This document shows positions 40,828 through 48,611 of a stretch of DNA of 53,823 bases, in pieces. A model generated the notes under the pieces. It was not told the DNA's origin, searched no databases, and saw only the letters and a list, made by a program, of their open reading frames with translations. Source of the stretch: Nocardiopsis quinghaiensis. GTDB lineage: Bacteria > Actinomycetota > Actinomycetes > Streptosporangiales > Streptosporangiaceae. Positions within the stretch are counted from its first letter, which is position 1. Each line of letters starts with the position of its first letter. The stretch is taken from NCBI RefSeq assembly GCF_008638365.1, contig NZ_ML703343.1, positions 8,604 to 62,426 of the forward strand. The letters run 5' to 3'. A program made the translations under genes and the position numbers.

Positions 40828-41835
40828 ATGAAGCGGTTCGAGTGGTACGACCGTATCCACGCTCTGGACGCAGAGGCCGACTGCGAGCAGATCGTGCGCA
40901 TCCTCGGCAGTCACGAGTTCCCATGGGACATCGAGCAGGCACTGGGCCTGGCCCTGTACCGCACCTACGCCGTGCCCAGCGTCGGCGAGCTGCTGGCGCG
41001 CACACGCGAGTTCACCGAGCGCGCACAGCACCGCTACGACGACACCGCGCTGATCCTCAACGACATCATGGAGCACGGCTTCGGTCCCGGACGCGGACGC
41101 GACGCGCTGCGCCGGATGAACCAGATGCACCGCTCCTACGACATCAGCAACGACGACTACCGGTACGTCCTCAGCACGTTCGTGGTCATGCCCGTGCGCT
41201 GGCTCAACGACTACGGATACGGCTGGCGCAGACTGACCGACCACGAGGTCGACGCGTCCACCAACTACTACCGCAAACTCGGCAGGCACATGGGGATCAA
41301 GGACATCCCCGAGACCTACGAGCGGTTCCGCGATCTCATGGACTCCTACGAGCACGAGCACTTCGCCTACACCGAGGGCGGACGCGCGGTCTCCGACTCC
41401 ACCCTCAAGGTGATGGTGGACTTCTACCCGGCCTGGCAGCGGCCCCTGGTACGCCCCTTCACCAAGGCGCTGCTCGACGACCGGCTCATCCGGGCCTTCG
41501 ACTACCCCGAGCCCTCGGCCGCCTGGCGCAGGCTCAGCGACGCGGCGCTGAAGCTGCGCGCCGGGGTCGTGCGCCGGATGAGGCCGCGCGAGGAACCGCG
41601 CTGGGCCCGCCAGAGTCCCAACATCCGCAGCTACCCCGACGGCTACGACCCGTCCCGTATCGGCACCTTCCCCCAGGGCTGCCCGATCCCGCACGGCATG
41701 GCCACCCGGGAGGTCGCGGCCACGGGCGCCCGCGTGCCCGCACCGGACCAGGCCGTGGCTCCGGCGTCGTCCCCGGACCCCGTCCCCTCCGGTGACACGG
41801 ACACCGCGGCGTCCCCCCGGGCCGCGGAGGAGTAG
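40828..41835 (+). CDS. MpaB-like oxygenase (DUF2236), first copy
   Basis: The 335-residue protein resembles the MpaB/rubber-oxygenase (Lcp)-like family of heme-dependent oxygenases. Recognisable parts are FPWDIEQALGLALYRTYAVP, RRMNQMHRSYDISNDDYRYV, a conserved ETYERFRDLMDSYEHEHFAY segment, and the helical C-terminal half. There is no signal peptide or clear membrane span. The last 60 residues are a Pro/Ala/Ser-rich tail. MpaB of fungi cleaves a farnesyl side chain oxidatively, and bacterial members have few known substrates. The gene starts about 200 bp after the conservon terminator and is followed by a close paralogue. Confidence 0.8.
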   Translation: MKRFEWYDRIHALDAEADCEQIVRILGSHEFPWDIEQALGLALYRTYAVPSVGELLARTREFTERAQHRYDDTALILNDIMEHGFGPGRGRDALRRMNQMHRSYDISNDDYRYVLSTFVVMPVRWLNDYGYGWRRLTDHEVDASTNYYRKLGRHMGIKDIPETYERFRDLMDSYEHEHFAYTEGGRAVSDSTLKVMVDFYPAWQRPLVRPFTKALLDDRLIRAFDYPEPSAAWRRLSDAALKLRAGVVRRMRPREEPRWARQSPNIRSYPDGYDPSRIGTFPQGCPIPHGMATREVAATGARVPAPDQAVAPASSPDPVPSGDTDTAASPRAAEE

Positions 41836-41950
41836 CCCCCGCCTCCCCCGTACGGCACGCGCTCGGCCCGGCTCCCCCGTCCCCGCCTCGCACACCCCCG
41901 CCTCGCACACCCCCGGCCCGTACCACCCCCTTCCCTGGAGGAACCCGCCA

Positions 41951-42922
41951 ATGAAGCGTTTCGCTCTCCGAGACGAGATCCATCGCCTGGACGCCGAGGC
42001 CGACTGCGTACGGATCATGCAGATCCTCAACGCCCACGAGTTCCCCTGGGACATGGGCCGGGCGCTCGGCATCGCCCTGTACCGCACCTACGCCGTGCCC
42101 AGCGTCGGCGAGCTGCTCGGCCGGACCAACGAGTTCACCGGCAGCACCCAGAAGCGCTACGACGACACCGCGCTGATCCTCAACAACATGATGCGGTACG
42201 GCTTCGAGCCGGGCAGGGGGCGCGACGCGCTGCGCCGGATGAACCAGATGCACCGCTCCTACGACATCAGCAACGACGACTACCGGTACGTCCTCAGCAC
42301 GTTCGTGGTCATGCCCGTGCGCTGGCTCAACGACTACGGATACGGCTGGCGCAGACTGACCGACCACGAGGTCAGCGCGGTCACCAACTACTACCGCAAA
42401 CTCGGAAAGTACATGGGGATCAAGGACATCCCCGAGACCTACGAGCGGTTCCGGGACCTCATGGACTCCTACGAGCGCGAGCACTTCGCCTACACCGAGG
42501 GCGGACGCGCGGTCTCCGACTCCACCCTCGACCTGATGGTGACCTTCTACCCGCGGCGTGTGTCCGGACTGGCCCGGAGGTTCTCCATGGCGATCCTGGA
42601 CGAGTCGCTCATCGAGACCTTCCGCTACGACCCGCCCAGCAGGGCGTGGCGCAGGGCGGCCGACATCGCGCTGAAGCTGCGCGCCAGGGTCGTGCGCCGG
42701 ATGAAGCCGCGCGAGGAGCCGCTGTGGGCGGACGGCAACCCGAACATCCGCAGCTACCCGCAGGGCTACGACGTCAACCAGATCGGCACGTTCCCGAAGG
42801 GCTGCCCCGTGGCGCACGACGTGGACCCGGTCGGCCACGAGGAACTGTACGCCGCGGAGACCCGAAAGGATGACGCCCCGGACGGTGCACGGGCCGAGGC
42901 GTCCGCGGACGGCCACCCGTGA
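41951..42922 (+). CDS. MpaB-like oxygenase (DUF2236), second copy
   Basis: The 323-residue protein starts at ATG 41951 with GGAGG nine bases upstream. It is a near-duplicate of the preceding gene in its first 190 residues; 42222-42373 is identical at the DNA level to 41099-41250, synonymous positions included. The two then diverge in the PRRVSGLARRF and KALLDDRL/AILDESL part and come together again at REEPLWADGNPNIRSYPQGY. The tail is shorter. Its last codons overlap the start of the MFS gene (GTGA), so the pair oxygenase-transporter is coupled. A heterodimer, or two substrate variants, are both possible. Confidence 0.8.
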   Translation: MKRFALRDEIHRLDAEADCVRIMQILNAHEFPWDMGRALGIALYRTYAVPSVGELLGRTNEFTGSTQKRYDDTALILNNMMRYGFEPGRGRDALRRMNQMHRSYDISNDDYRYVLSTFVVMPVRWLNDYGYGWRRLTDHEVSAVTNYYRKLGKYMGIKDIPETYERFRDLMDSYEREHFAYTEGGRAVSDSTLDLMVTFYPRRVSGLARRFSMAILDESLIETFRYDPPSRAWRRAADIALKLRARVVRRMKPREEPLWADGNPNIRSYPQGYDVNQIGTFPKGCPVAHDVDPVGHEELYAAETRKDDAPDGARAEASADGHP

Positions 42923-44283
42923 CCGCCACGGTCGGCTCCGCGCCGGCCGGCGGCGCCGCGAGCGGCGGACGGACCGCGTCGCTGCCCCGGTCCGTGCACG
43001 TCTGGTACGGCAGCGGAGCGGTGGCCACGGGCGTCTTCAACACGGTGCCGGGGCTGCTGCTCCTGATCTACCTGACCGACACCCTGGCGGTGAGCCCCGC
43101 GCTGGCCGGGCTGGTGGTGTTCCTGCCCAAACTGATCGACCTTCTGGTCAGTCCGTATATCGGCATCTGGTCGGATAGGACGCGCTCGTCGTGGGGACCG
43201 CGCCGCCCGTGGATGCTGGCCGGGGCGCTGGCCCTGCCGGTGCTGTTCGCCGCGATGTTCGCCGGTCCGCCCCTGGAGGGAAACGCCGCCGCCGGGTACG
43301 TGGCGGCGGTGTTCGTGGCCGCCGCGCTGGCGTCGTCGGTGTTCCAGGTGCCGCACACGGCCATGCCCGGGGAGATCACCTCCGACTACCACGAGCGGTC
43401 CACGCTCAACACGTGGCGGACCGCGTTCGTGGGACTCGCCCTGATGCTGGGCGGCGCCCTGGCCCCGGTCCTGCAGTCGGCCCCCGAGGACACCGTGACC
43501 GGGTACCGGATGATGGGCCTGGTCATGGGCGGCGTGGTACTGGTGTCGATGCTGAGCTCGGTGGTCGGAACGCGTCGTGCGCCGCGTCCGGTGTTCCCGC
43601 ACCGCTCCGAGGGCCTGTTCGCCCAGCTGCGGACGGCCTTCGCCCACCGCCACTTCCGGGTGCTGTTCCCCGCCAACCTTCTGATGGCGACGGCCGGAGG
43701 CACCATGGTGGCCGGTGTGCCGTACGTGACGGCCAACGTCATGGGCAGGCCGGAGTACACGAGCGTCCTCATGGTGTGCGTGCTGGTGCCGCTGATCGCC
43801 TCGGCTCCGCTGTGGAAGCGGCTGTCGGTGCGGGTGGACAAGCGCCGCACGGCCGGGTACTCGGCCGTGGTGTTCGTTCTGGGCGCCCTGGGACTGCTGA
43901 TGATCCCCCTGTGGGGCCTTCCCGGCGCCGCGCTCTCCTCCGTGCTGGTGGGCGTGGGCCTGTCCGGGACGACGCTGCTGCCGTGGTCGATGCTGGCCGA
44001 CTGCCTGGCCACCGCCGACACCTCGGGCCAGCGCCAGGGCGGGGTGCTGTCGGGCGTGTGGACCTCGGGTGAGGCCATGGCGCAGTCGGTGGGCACCGGT
44101 TTGCTGTCCCTGTCGCTGGCGCTGAGCGGCTACGTGGAGTCCGGAGCGGGCGAGGTGGTCCGGCAGAGCGAGGGGGCGCTGCTCGGCATGCTGGTCGGCA
44201 GCGCGCTCGTGCCCGCCGCGGTGATGCTGTGCTGCCTGGTTCCGCTGGCGTTCTACCGGCTGACCGCCGAGGACGCGGGGTAG
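42919..44283 (+). CDS. MFS_2-type (glycoside-pentoside-hexuronide-like) transporter
   Basis: The 454-residue protein has about 12 membrane helices. It starts at GTG 42919, overlapping the stop of the MpaB-like gene. The family segment LIDLLVSPYIGIWSDRTRSSWGPRR (helices 2-3) and the later PWSMLADCLATADTSGQRQGG with SGVWTSGEAMAQSVGTG are typical of the GPH/MFS_2 branch, which usually moves sugars or lipids with a cation. Its coupling to oxygenase genes suggests it imports their substrate or exports their product. A hairpin terminator follows 27 bp downstream. Confidence 0.87.
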   Translation: MTATVGSAPAGGAASGGRTASLPRSVHVWYGSGAVATGVFNTVPGLLLLIYLTDTLAVSPALAGLVVFLPKLIDLLVSPYIGIWSDRTRSSWGPRRPWMLAGALALPVLFAAMFAGPPLEGNAAAGYVAAVFVAAALASSVFQVPHTAMPGEITSDYHERSTLNTWRTAFVGLALMLGGALAPVLQSAPEDTVTGYRMMGLVMGGVVLVSMLSSVVGTRRAPRPVFPHRSEGLFAQLRTAFAHRHFRVLFPANLLMATAGGTMVAGVPYVTANVMGRPEYTSVLMVCVLVPLIASAPLWKRLSVRVDKRRTAGYSAVVFVLGALGLLMIPLWGLPGAALSSVLVGVGLSGTTLLPWSMLADCLATADTSGQRQGGVLSGVWTSGEAMAQSVGTGLLSLSLALSGYVESGAGEVVRQSEGALLGMLVGSALVPAAVMLCCLVPLAFYRLTAEDAG

Positions 44284-44310
44284 CCCGGCTGCCTCCGGAG
44301 CCGTCGGGGC

Positions 44311-44337
44311 GGGGGCCTCCCGCGTGCGGGCGCCCCC
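44311..44337. terminator. Bidirectional hairpin terminator
   Basis: GGGGGC at 44311-44316 and GCCCCC at 44332-44337 enclose an inner CCCG/CGGG stem. It lies between the convergent MFS_2 and dprE2 genes. Confidence 0.7.
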
Positions 44338-44348
44338 GTCGACCGGGC

Positions 44349-45101
44349 TCAGCGGCTCAGGCGGCGCCACAGGGCGCGCGGCATCAGCCGCATGCCCGCG
44401 AAGAGCGGCTGGAGCACGCCCGGAGCCCACACGGTCGTGGCGTCCGAGCGCAATCCGGCCGACACCGCGTCCGCGACCTGGCCGGGGGTGGCGGGGAACG
44501 GGGCGGGTTCCACGTGCGCGGACATCCGCGTCGGCACGTATCCCGGCCGCACCACCAGCACCCGTGCCCCGGATCCGTACAGGGAGTCGGCCAGTCCCTG
44601 CGCGAAGCCGTCCAGGCCAGCCTTGGCGGACCCGTACACGAAGTTGGACCTGCGCACCCGCACGCCCGCCACGGAGGAGAGCACCACCAGCGTCCCGTGC
44701 CCCTGTTCGCGCAGGCGCGCGGCCACGGCCAGTCCCACGGACACGTGTCCGGTGTAGTTGACCCCGGCGGAGCGGGCGGCGGCGGCCGGATCGGCCTCGT
44801 ACTCGGACTGCTCGCCGAGCACCCCGAAGGCGTCCACCACCACGTCCAGGTCGCCCACCAGCGCCACCGCCTCCGCCACGGTGCCGGTATGGGTGTCGGG
44901 CAGGCCGGCGTCGAAGTCCACCGAGTGCACGGAGGCGCCGAGCCCGGTGAGCGCGCCCGGTGGGGAGGAGACCCCGCCCCGGGCCGCCAGTACCACCTCG
45001 CGGGCGCCCTCGCGGACCAGCCGCTCGACGATGGCCGTACCGATCTCGCTGCGGCCGCCGAGCAGCAGCACGCTCCGTACCGATCCCACCGAGTCGCGCA
45101 C
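44349..45101 (-). CDS. dprE2: Decaprenylphosphoryl-D-2-keto-ribose reductase-like SDR (DprE2)
   Basis: Starting at GTG 45101, which has GGGGGAG four bases upstream and matches the family N-terminus (RDSVGSVRSVLLLGGRSEIG), gives 250 residues. The Rossmann motif GGRSEIG is at about 15-21, VVDAFGVLG supplies the NAG-like strand, and the catalytic Ser/Tyr/Lys are in VVLSSVAGV and FVYGSAKAGLDG. It reduces the 2-keto intermediate to decaprenyl-phospho-arabinose with NADH. It is last in a four-gene minus-strand operon after dprE1 (55-bp gap). The similarity to mycobacterial DprE2 is good by eye; specificity is inferred from context. Confidence 0.87.
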   Translation of the reverse strand: MRDSVGSVRSVLLLGGRSEIGTAIVERLVREGAREVVLAARGGVSSPPGALTGLGASVHSVDFDAGLPDTHTGTVAEAVALVGDLDVVVDAFGVLGEQSEYEADPAAAARSAGVNYTGHVSVGLAVAARLREQGHGTLVVLSSVAGVRVRRSNFVYGSAKAGLDGFAQGLADSLYGSGARVLVVRPGYVPTRMSAHVEPAPFPATPGQVADAVSAGLRSDATTVWAPGVLQPLFAGMRLMPRALWRRLSR

Positions 45102-45156
45102 GGCGCTCCCCCGCCTTCCTCGAACAGTCGTCATCGTGTCCCCGCCCGGGCCGGTG

Positions 45157-46524
45157 TCACAGGAGCCGCAGGCGGCGGGCCATGTCGGAGACCAGTACCC
45201 CGTCCGGATCGGCCCGCTCCCGCACCCGGCGCCACGCGGGCAGCTCCGGGTACATGGCGTGCACGGTCTCGGCACGGGCCCGGCCGTCCTTGGCCAGGTA
45301 CAGGCGTCCCCCCGCCGCGACCAGCCGCTCGTCGAAACCGTGCAGCGCCGCGCCGAGCCCGGGCAGGTCCGCGGGCAGGTCCACGGCCAGCGACCACCCG
45401 GGACGGGGGAAGGACAGCGGCCCCGGCGTCGGCTCGCCCATCCGCTTGAGGACCGCCAGGAACGAGGGCGCACGCGCCCGGGACAGGCTCTCGGCGACAC
45501 CCGCCAGGGTGCCCTCCTCGCCGAAGGGCACCACGAACTGGTACTGCACCGCCCCGGGGCGCCCGTACATCCGGTTCCACCCCCGCAGGGCGTCCAGCGG
45601 ATGGAAGTAGGCGGTCAGAGGTTGGGCCTGGCCGCGCCGGCGCCGGGGTGCCCGGTTGAGGTGGAGGGCGTTGAACGCGCCGACACTCCACCGGTTCACG
45701 GTCCCCACCGGCGGGGTGAGGGGCGGCACGGGCACGCCCGCGCTCCGGTACCGCAGCGGCCGTCGGCGCAGCGGCGGCGGAAGGTCGCCCAGCCGCGCGT
45801 GGCGGGCCCGGGTGACCACTCCCCTGCCCAGGGCCCCGCCCCGGGCGAACAGGTCCAGCCAGGCCACCGAGTACCGGTCGTCGGCGTGCGCCATCAGTTC
45901 CAGGGTCTCCTCCAGGCTCCCCGTCCGATCGGTGTCCACGCGCATGTAGGAGGACTCGACCGGGAACACGGCCAGGGTCGCCTCGGTGACCACCCCGGTC
46001 AGTCCCATACCGCCGACGGTCGCCCAGAACAGCTCGGGGTCCCCGCCGTCCGGGCCCGGCCCCAGGCGGCGCGTGCGCCCGTCCGCCGTGACCAGGGTGA
46101 GGGCGCGCACGTGCGCCCCGAGGGAGGAGGCGGCGGGGTGGTTCTTGCCGTGGACGTCGGCGGCGATCGCCCCGCCCAGGGTGACGTGCCGGGTCCCGGG
46201 GGTGACGGGGACGAAGTGGCCGCGGCGCAGCAGGTGGGCGATGAGGCGGTCCATGCTGGTGCCCGCCGGGGCGGTGACCTCACCGCGTGCGGTGTCCAGG
46301 TGCACGGGCCCGGTCAGCCCGGTGCAGTCCAGCACCAGTCCCCCGGCGTCCTGGGCGGCGTCGCCGTAGGAGCGTCCGAGTCCGCGCGGCAGCGCACCGC
46401 GCCCTCCGGCCCCGGCGAGCGCCTCGGCCACCTGCTCGGGGGTGCGGGGACGCACCACGTGGGCGGCCGTGGGCGAGGTGAGTCCCCACCCGCTCAGGAG
46501 GGTCCGCTGTTCCGGCCGGTTCAC
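45157..46524 (-). CDS. dprE1: Decaprenylphosphoryl-beta-D-ribose 2'-oxidase-like FAD enzyme (DprE1)
   Basis: The 455-residue protein starts at GTG 46524, overlapping the ubiA stop (GTGA). The FAD domain has RGLGRSYGDAAQDAGGLVLD, TPGTRHVTLGGAIAADVHGKNH and GGMGLTGVVTEATL; the C-terminal domain has RLYLAKDGRARAETVHAMYP and ends VSDMARRLRLL, as in mycobacterial DprE1. The residue matching the benzothiazinone-target Cys387 is Ala380 in FPRPGWSLAVDLP. It oxidises the 2'-hydroxyl of decaprenyl-phospho-ribose, the first half of the epimerisation completed by DprE2. Members outside the mycolata are less studied. Confidence 0.88.
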   Translation of the reverse strand: MNRPEQRTLLSGWGLTSPTAAHVVRPRTPEQVAEALAGAGGRGALPRGLGRSYGDAAQDAGGLVLDCTGLTGPVHLDTARGEVTAPAGTSMDRLIAHLLRRGHFVPVTPGTRHVTLGGAIAADVHGKNHPAASSLGAHVRALTLVTADGRTRRLGPGPDGGDPELFWATVGGMGLTGVVTEATLAVFPVESSYMRVDTDRTGSLEETLELMAHADDRYSVAWLDLFARGGALGRGVVTRARHARLGDLPPPLRRRPLRYRSAGVPVPPLTPPVGTVNRWSVGAFNALHLNRAPRRRRGQAQPLTAYFHPLDALRGWNRMYGRPGAVQYQFVVPFGEEGTLAGVAESLSRARAPSFLAVLKRMGEPTPGPLSFPRPGWSLAVDLPADLPGLGAALHGFDERLVAAGGRLYLAKDGRARAETVHAMYPELPAWRRVRERADPDGVLVSDMARRLRLL

Positions 46525-47468
46525 AGGTAGATCCCCAGTCCCACCAGGACCACGAGTGCGCCGAGGACGAGCTGCAGGGGCCGGTCGCGCAGGGCGATGT
46601 CCTCGGGTTCCTCCCCCACGCCCCGGTCCACGAGCAGGTTGTAGCGCAGGACGAACATGATGAACGGAACGATACTCACCGCGTGGAAGAGCGTCCGCGG
46701 TCCCTCGCCCTGTTCCAGCGCCCACAGGCAGTAGGTGACGATCATGGCGCCCGACGCCATGGTGCGGGTCTGGGCCAGGTAGGCGGTGGTGTAGCCGCGC
46801 AGGGTCGGCCGGACGGCGTCCGCGCTCCCGCGCGCACGCAGTTCGGCCTCACGCTTGCCGACCACCACCAGGAGCGCGGCCAGCGACACCACGATCACGA
46901 ACCACGAGGTCAGCGGCACGCCGACGGCCACCCCGCCCGCGACGGCGCGCAGCACGTGGCAGGCGGCGACCGCGACCAGGTCGCACACCACCACGTCCCG
47001 CAGATGGCGCGTGTACACCAGCGTGAGCAGCACGTACCCGGCGATCAGGGCCGAGAGCGGAAGGTTGCCCAGCGGCAGGGAGGCCAGCGGCGCGGCGGCG
47101 CAGAACAGGACTCCCGTCGTGACGGCCACCGGGACGGGGAGCGCGCCGGAGGCGACCGGCCGGTGGCGCTTGCGCGGGTGCGCGCGGTCCCGGTGCGCGT
47201 CGTGGACGTCGTTGAGCAGGTAGGTGCCGCTCGCGGCCACGCAGAACAGGGCGAACACCGCGGCGCAGGTCAGCAGCGCCTCGGGGCGGGTGAGCGCCCC
47301 CGCGGCCGCGGGGGCGGCCAGGACGAGGAGGTTCTTGAGCCACTGCCGGGGCCGGCACGCCCCCATGAGCGTGAGGGCCGTTGCCCGGTCCTCGGGCGGG
47401 GCCCCGCCCGCCGCGGGCCCCGTGGCCCGCGTCCTCTCCGTCACCGAGGGCGCGGGGGAGGAGGGCAC
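46521..47468 (-). CDS. ubiA: Decaprenyl-phosphate phosphoribosyltransferase-like UbiA prenyltransferase
   Basis: A 315-residue polytopic membrane protein of the UbiA superfamily with about eight or nine helices. The metal-binding motif is NDVHDAHRDRAHPRKRHRP (NDxxD...D) near residue 85, and the YTRHLRDVVVCDLVAVAACH segment is typical of the DPPR synthase subgroup (Rv3806c-like). It would join phosphoribosyl pyrophosphate to decaprenyl phosphate on the cytosolic face, giving the lipid-linked ribose used by DprE1/E2 after dephosphorylation. It overlaps dprE1 by four bases, and DUF3068 lies 48 bp upstream on the same strand. The phosphatase of the pathway is not seen here. Confidence 0.87.
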   Translation of the reverse strand: MPSSPAPSVTERTRATGPAAGGAPPEDRATALTLMGACRPRQWLKNLLVLAAPAAAGALTRPEALLTCAAVFALFCVAASGTYLLNDVHDAHRDRAHPRKRHRPVASGALPVPVAVTTGVLFCAAAPLASLPLGNLPLSALIAGYVLLTLVYTRHLRDVVVCDLVAVAACHVLRAVAGGVAVGVPLTSWFVIVVSLAALLVVVGKREAELRARGSADAVRPTLRGYTTAYLAQTRTMASGAMIVTYCLWALEQGEGPRTLFHAVSIVPFIMFVLRYNLLVDRGVGEEPEDIALRDRPLQLVLGALVVLVGLGIYL

Positions 47469-47516
47469 GCACCGGTGCGCCCGGTCGGGCGCTCCGGTGC
47501 GGGACGGGTGCGTGGA

Positions 47517-48440
47517 TCAGCTGTACTGGTCATGGCGGCGCCCCGTGAGGAACAGCACGACCGCGACGCCGACGAAGCCGACACCGACGACGAGGCAGAC
47601 GATGGGAAGGGTGGTGTGCAGCAGGGGCAGCATGGTGCGTCCCTGCTCGGATTTCTCGGCCGCGGCCTGGACCGACTCCTCGTCGGAGACGAGCTCGGCG
47701 TCGAACAGGTTCAGCACCTCCTCGCCGTCCACCACGACGACGCGGTTCTGGTCCTCGCTGATCTTGAGGGGGGAGCCGGTGACGGGCTCGATCCAGTAGG
47801 TGCGGGTGATGGAGAAGACCTCGTCTCCGGTGACGTCGCCCTCGCCCTCCAGCCCGGCCACCGAGCGCGGCAGGGTGCGCTCGCCGGTGGTGGCCCCGTC
47901 GACCTCCTGGACGAACTTGTAGGTCTCGATGCCCTCGACCTCCTCGGTCCCCCGGAACTCCATGGGGACGACCTCCTGGACGGTGGTCTCGAAGAAGTCG
48001 TAGTCACGCTGCTCGGTGTAGAAGGGGAACTTCCACGCCTGGCCGCTCTGGGCGACGGACTCGTCGTTGACCATGGCGTCGCAGCAGTCGACGGCCTCTC
48101 CCGTGACACGGTCGTGCCCGGCCCGGCGGCTGCTGGAGGTGATGCCGAAACCGGTGTCGGCGTCCTTGACCCAGGTGAACTGGTCCCACACCGCCGTCTC
48201 GTCGGTGCTGGAGGCCACGTCGGCCCGGATGGTCGACGTGGCCTCCAGCACGGCGCCCTCGACGAGTTCCACGTCCTCGATGTTGAAGTAGGTGGCCCCC
48301 TCGTCGGTGAGGACTGTTTGGCTGTAGTAGTCCAGAGGGGTCTTCATCAGGGAACTCGACAACCACGTACGCGCCATGGGGGCGAGGGCGAGGAAGAAGA
48401 CCCCGAACGCGACGAGAACGACCGCAACGGTACGGCGCAT
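47517..48440 (-). CDS. DUF3068 (PorA-family) membrane-anchored protein
   Basis: The 307-residue protein has an N-terminal helix (TVAVVLVAFGVFFLALAPMA) and a C-terminal helix (LLPLLHTTLPIVCLVVGVGF), with about 255 extracytoplasmic residues between them. Segments such as DYDFFETTVQEVVPMEFRGT and SITRTYWIEPVTGSPLKISED match the DUF3068/PorA family of actinobacteria. The domain contains a Cys pair (DCCDAM). It is first in the operon DUF3068-ubiA-dprE1-dprE2, so it is probably involved in cell-envelope glycan assembly. Its function is unknown. A palindromic operator pair lies about 120 bp upstream. Confidence 0.85.
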   Translation of the reverse strand: MRRTVAVVLVAFGVFFLALAPMARTWLSSSLMKTPLDYYSQTVLTDEGATYFNIEDVELVEGAVLEATSTIRADVASSTDETAVWDQFTWVKDADTGFGITSSSRRAGHDRVTGEAVDCCDAMVNDESVAQSGQAWKFPFYTEQRDYDFFETTVQEVVPMEFRGTEEVEGIETYKFVQEVDGATTGERTLPRSVAGLEGEGDVTGDEVFSITRTYWIEPVTGSPLKISEDQNRVVVVDGEEVLNLFDAELVSDEESVQAAAEKSEQGRTMLPLLHTTLPIVCLVVGVGFVGVAVVLFLTGRRHDQYS

Positions 48441-48463
48441 GTGCCCTCCTGGGCGTATGAGAG

Positions 48464-48505
48464 TCCAGATCTGGAACTGGGTCTAGTGGAACTAGGTTCA
48501 GTTCC
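48464..48505. promoter_or_regulatory. Cluster of GGAACT half-sites upstream of the DUF3068 gene
   Basis: GGAACT occurs at 48473-48478 and 48488-48493, with its complement AGTTCC at 48500-48505. A perfect 12-bp palindrome TCCAGATCTGGA covers 48464-48475. The cluster lies 24-65 bp upstream of the DUF3068 start, within its likely promoter or 5' leader. It may bind a second regulator distinct from the one at 48559-48587. Confidence 0.45.
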
Positions 48506-48558
48506 GGGTAGAGTACTGCCCAGTAGGGAACGACGTCACCAGGGCGTGTCGAAATTTT

Positions 48559-48587
48559 TATAACACGTTCTAGTGAAACGCGTTCTG
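48559..48587. promoter_or_regulatory. Two tandem palindromic operators of type TnnAACnnGTTnnA
   Basis: TATAACACGTTCTA at 48559-48572 fits the pattern exactly, and TGAAACGCGTTCTG at 48574-48587 fits at all but the last base. Their centres are 15 bp apart. They lie in the divergent region between the DUF3068 operon and the acyltransferase gene, and the first overlaps a TATAAC -10-like sequence. The pattern resembles the one described for the TetR-type regulator KstR; the actual binder here is unknown. A third copy lies at 52079-52092. Confidence 0.6.
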
Positions 48588-48611
48588 GATCCTCCCCTAC
48601 CTGGAAGGCCC

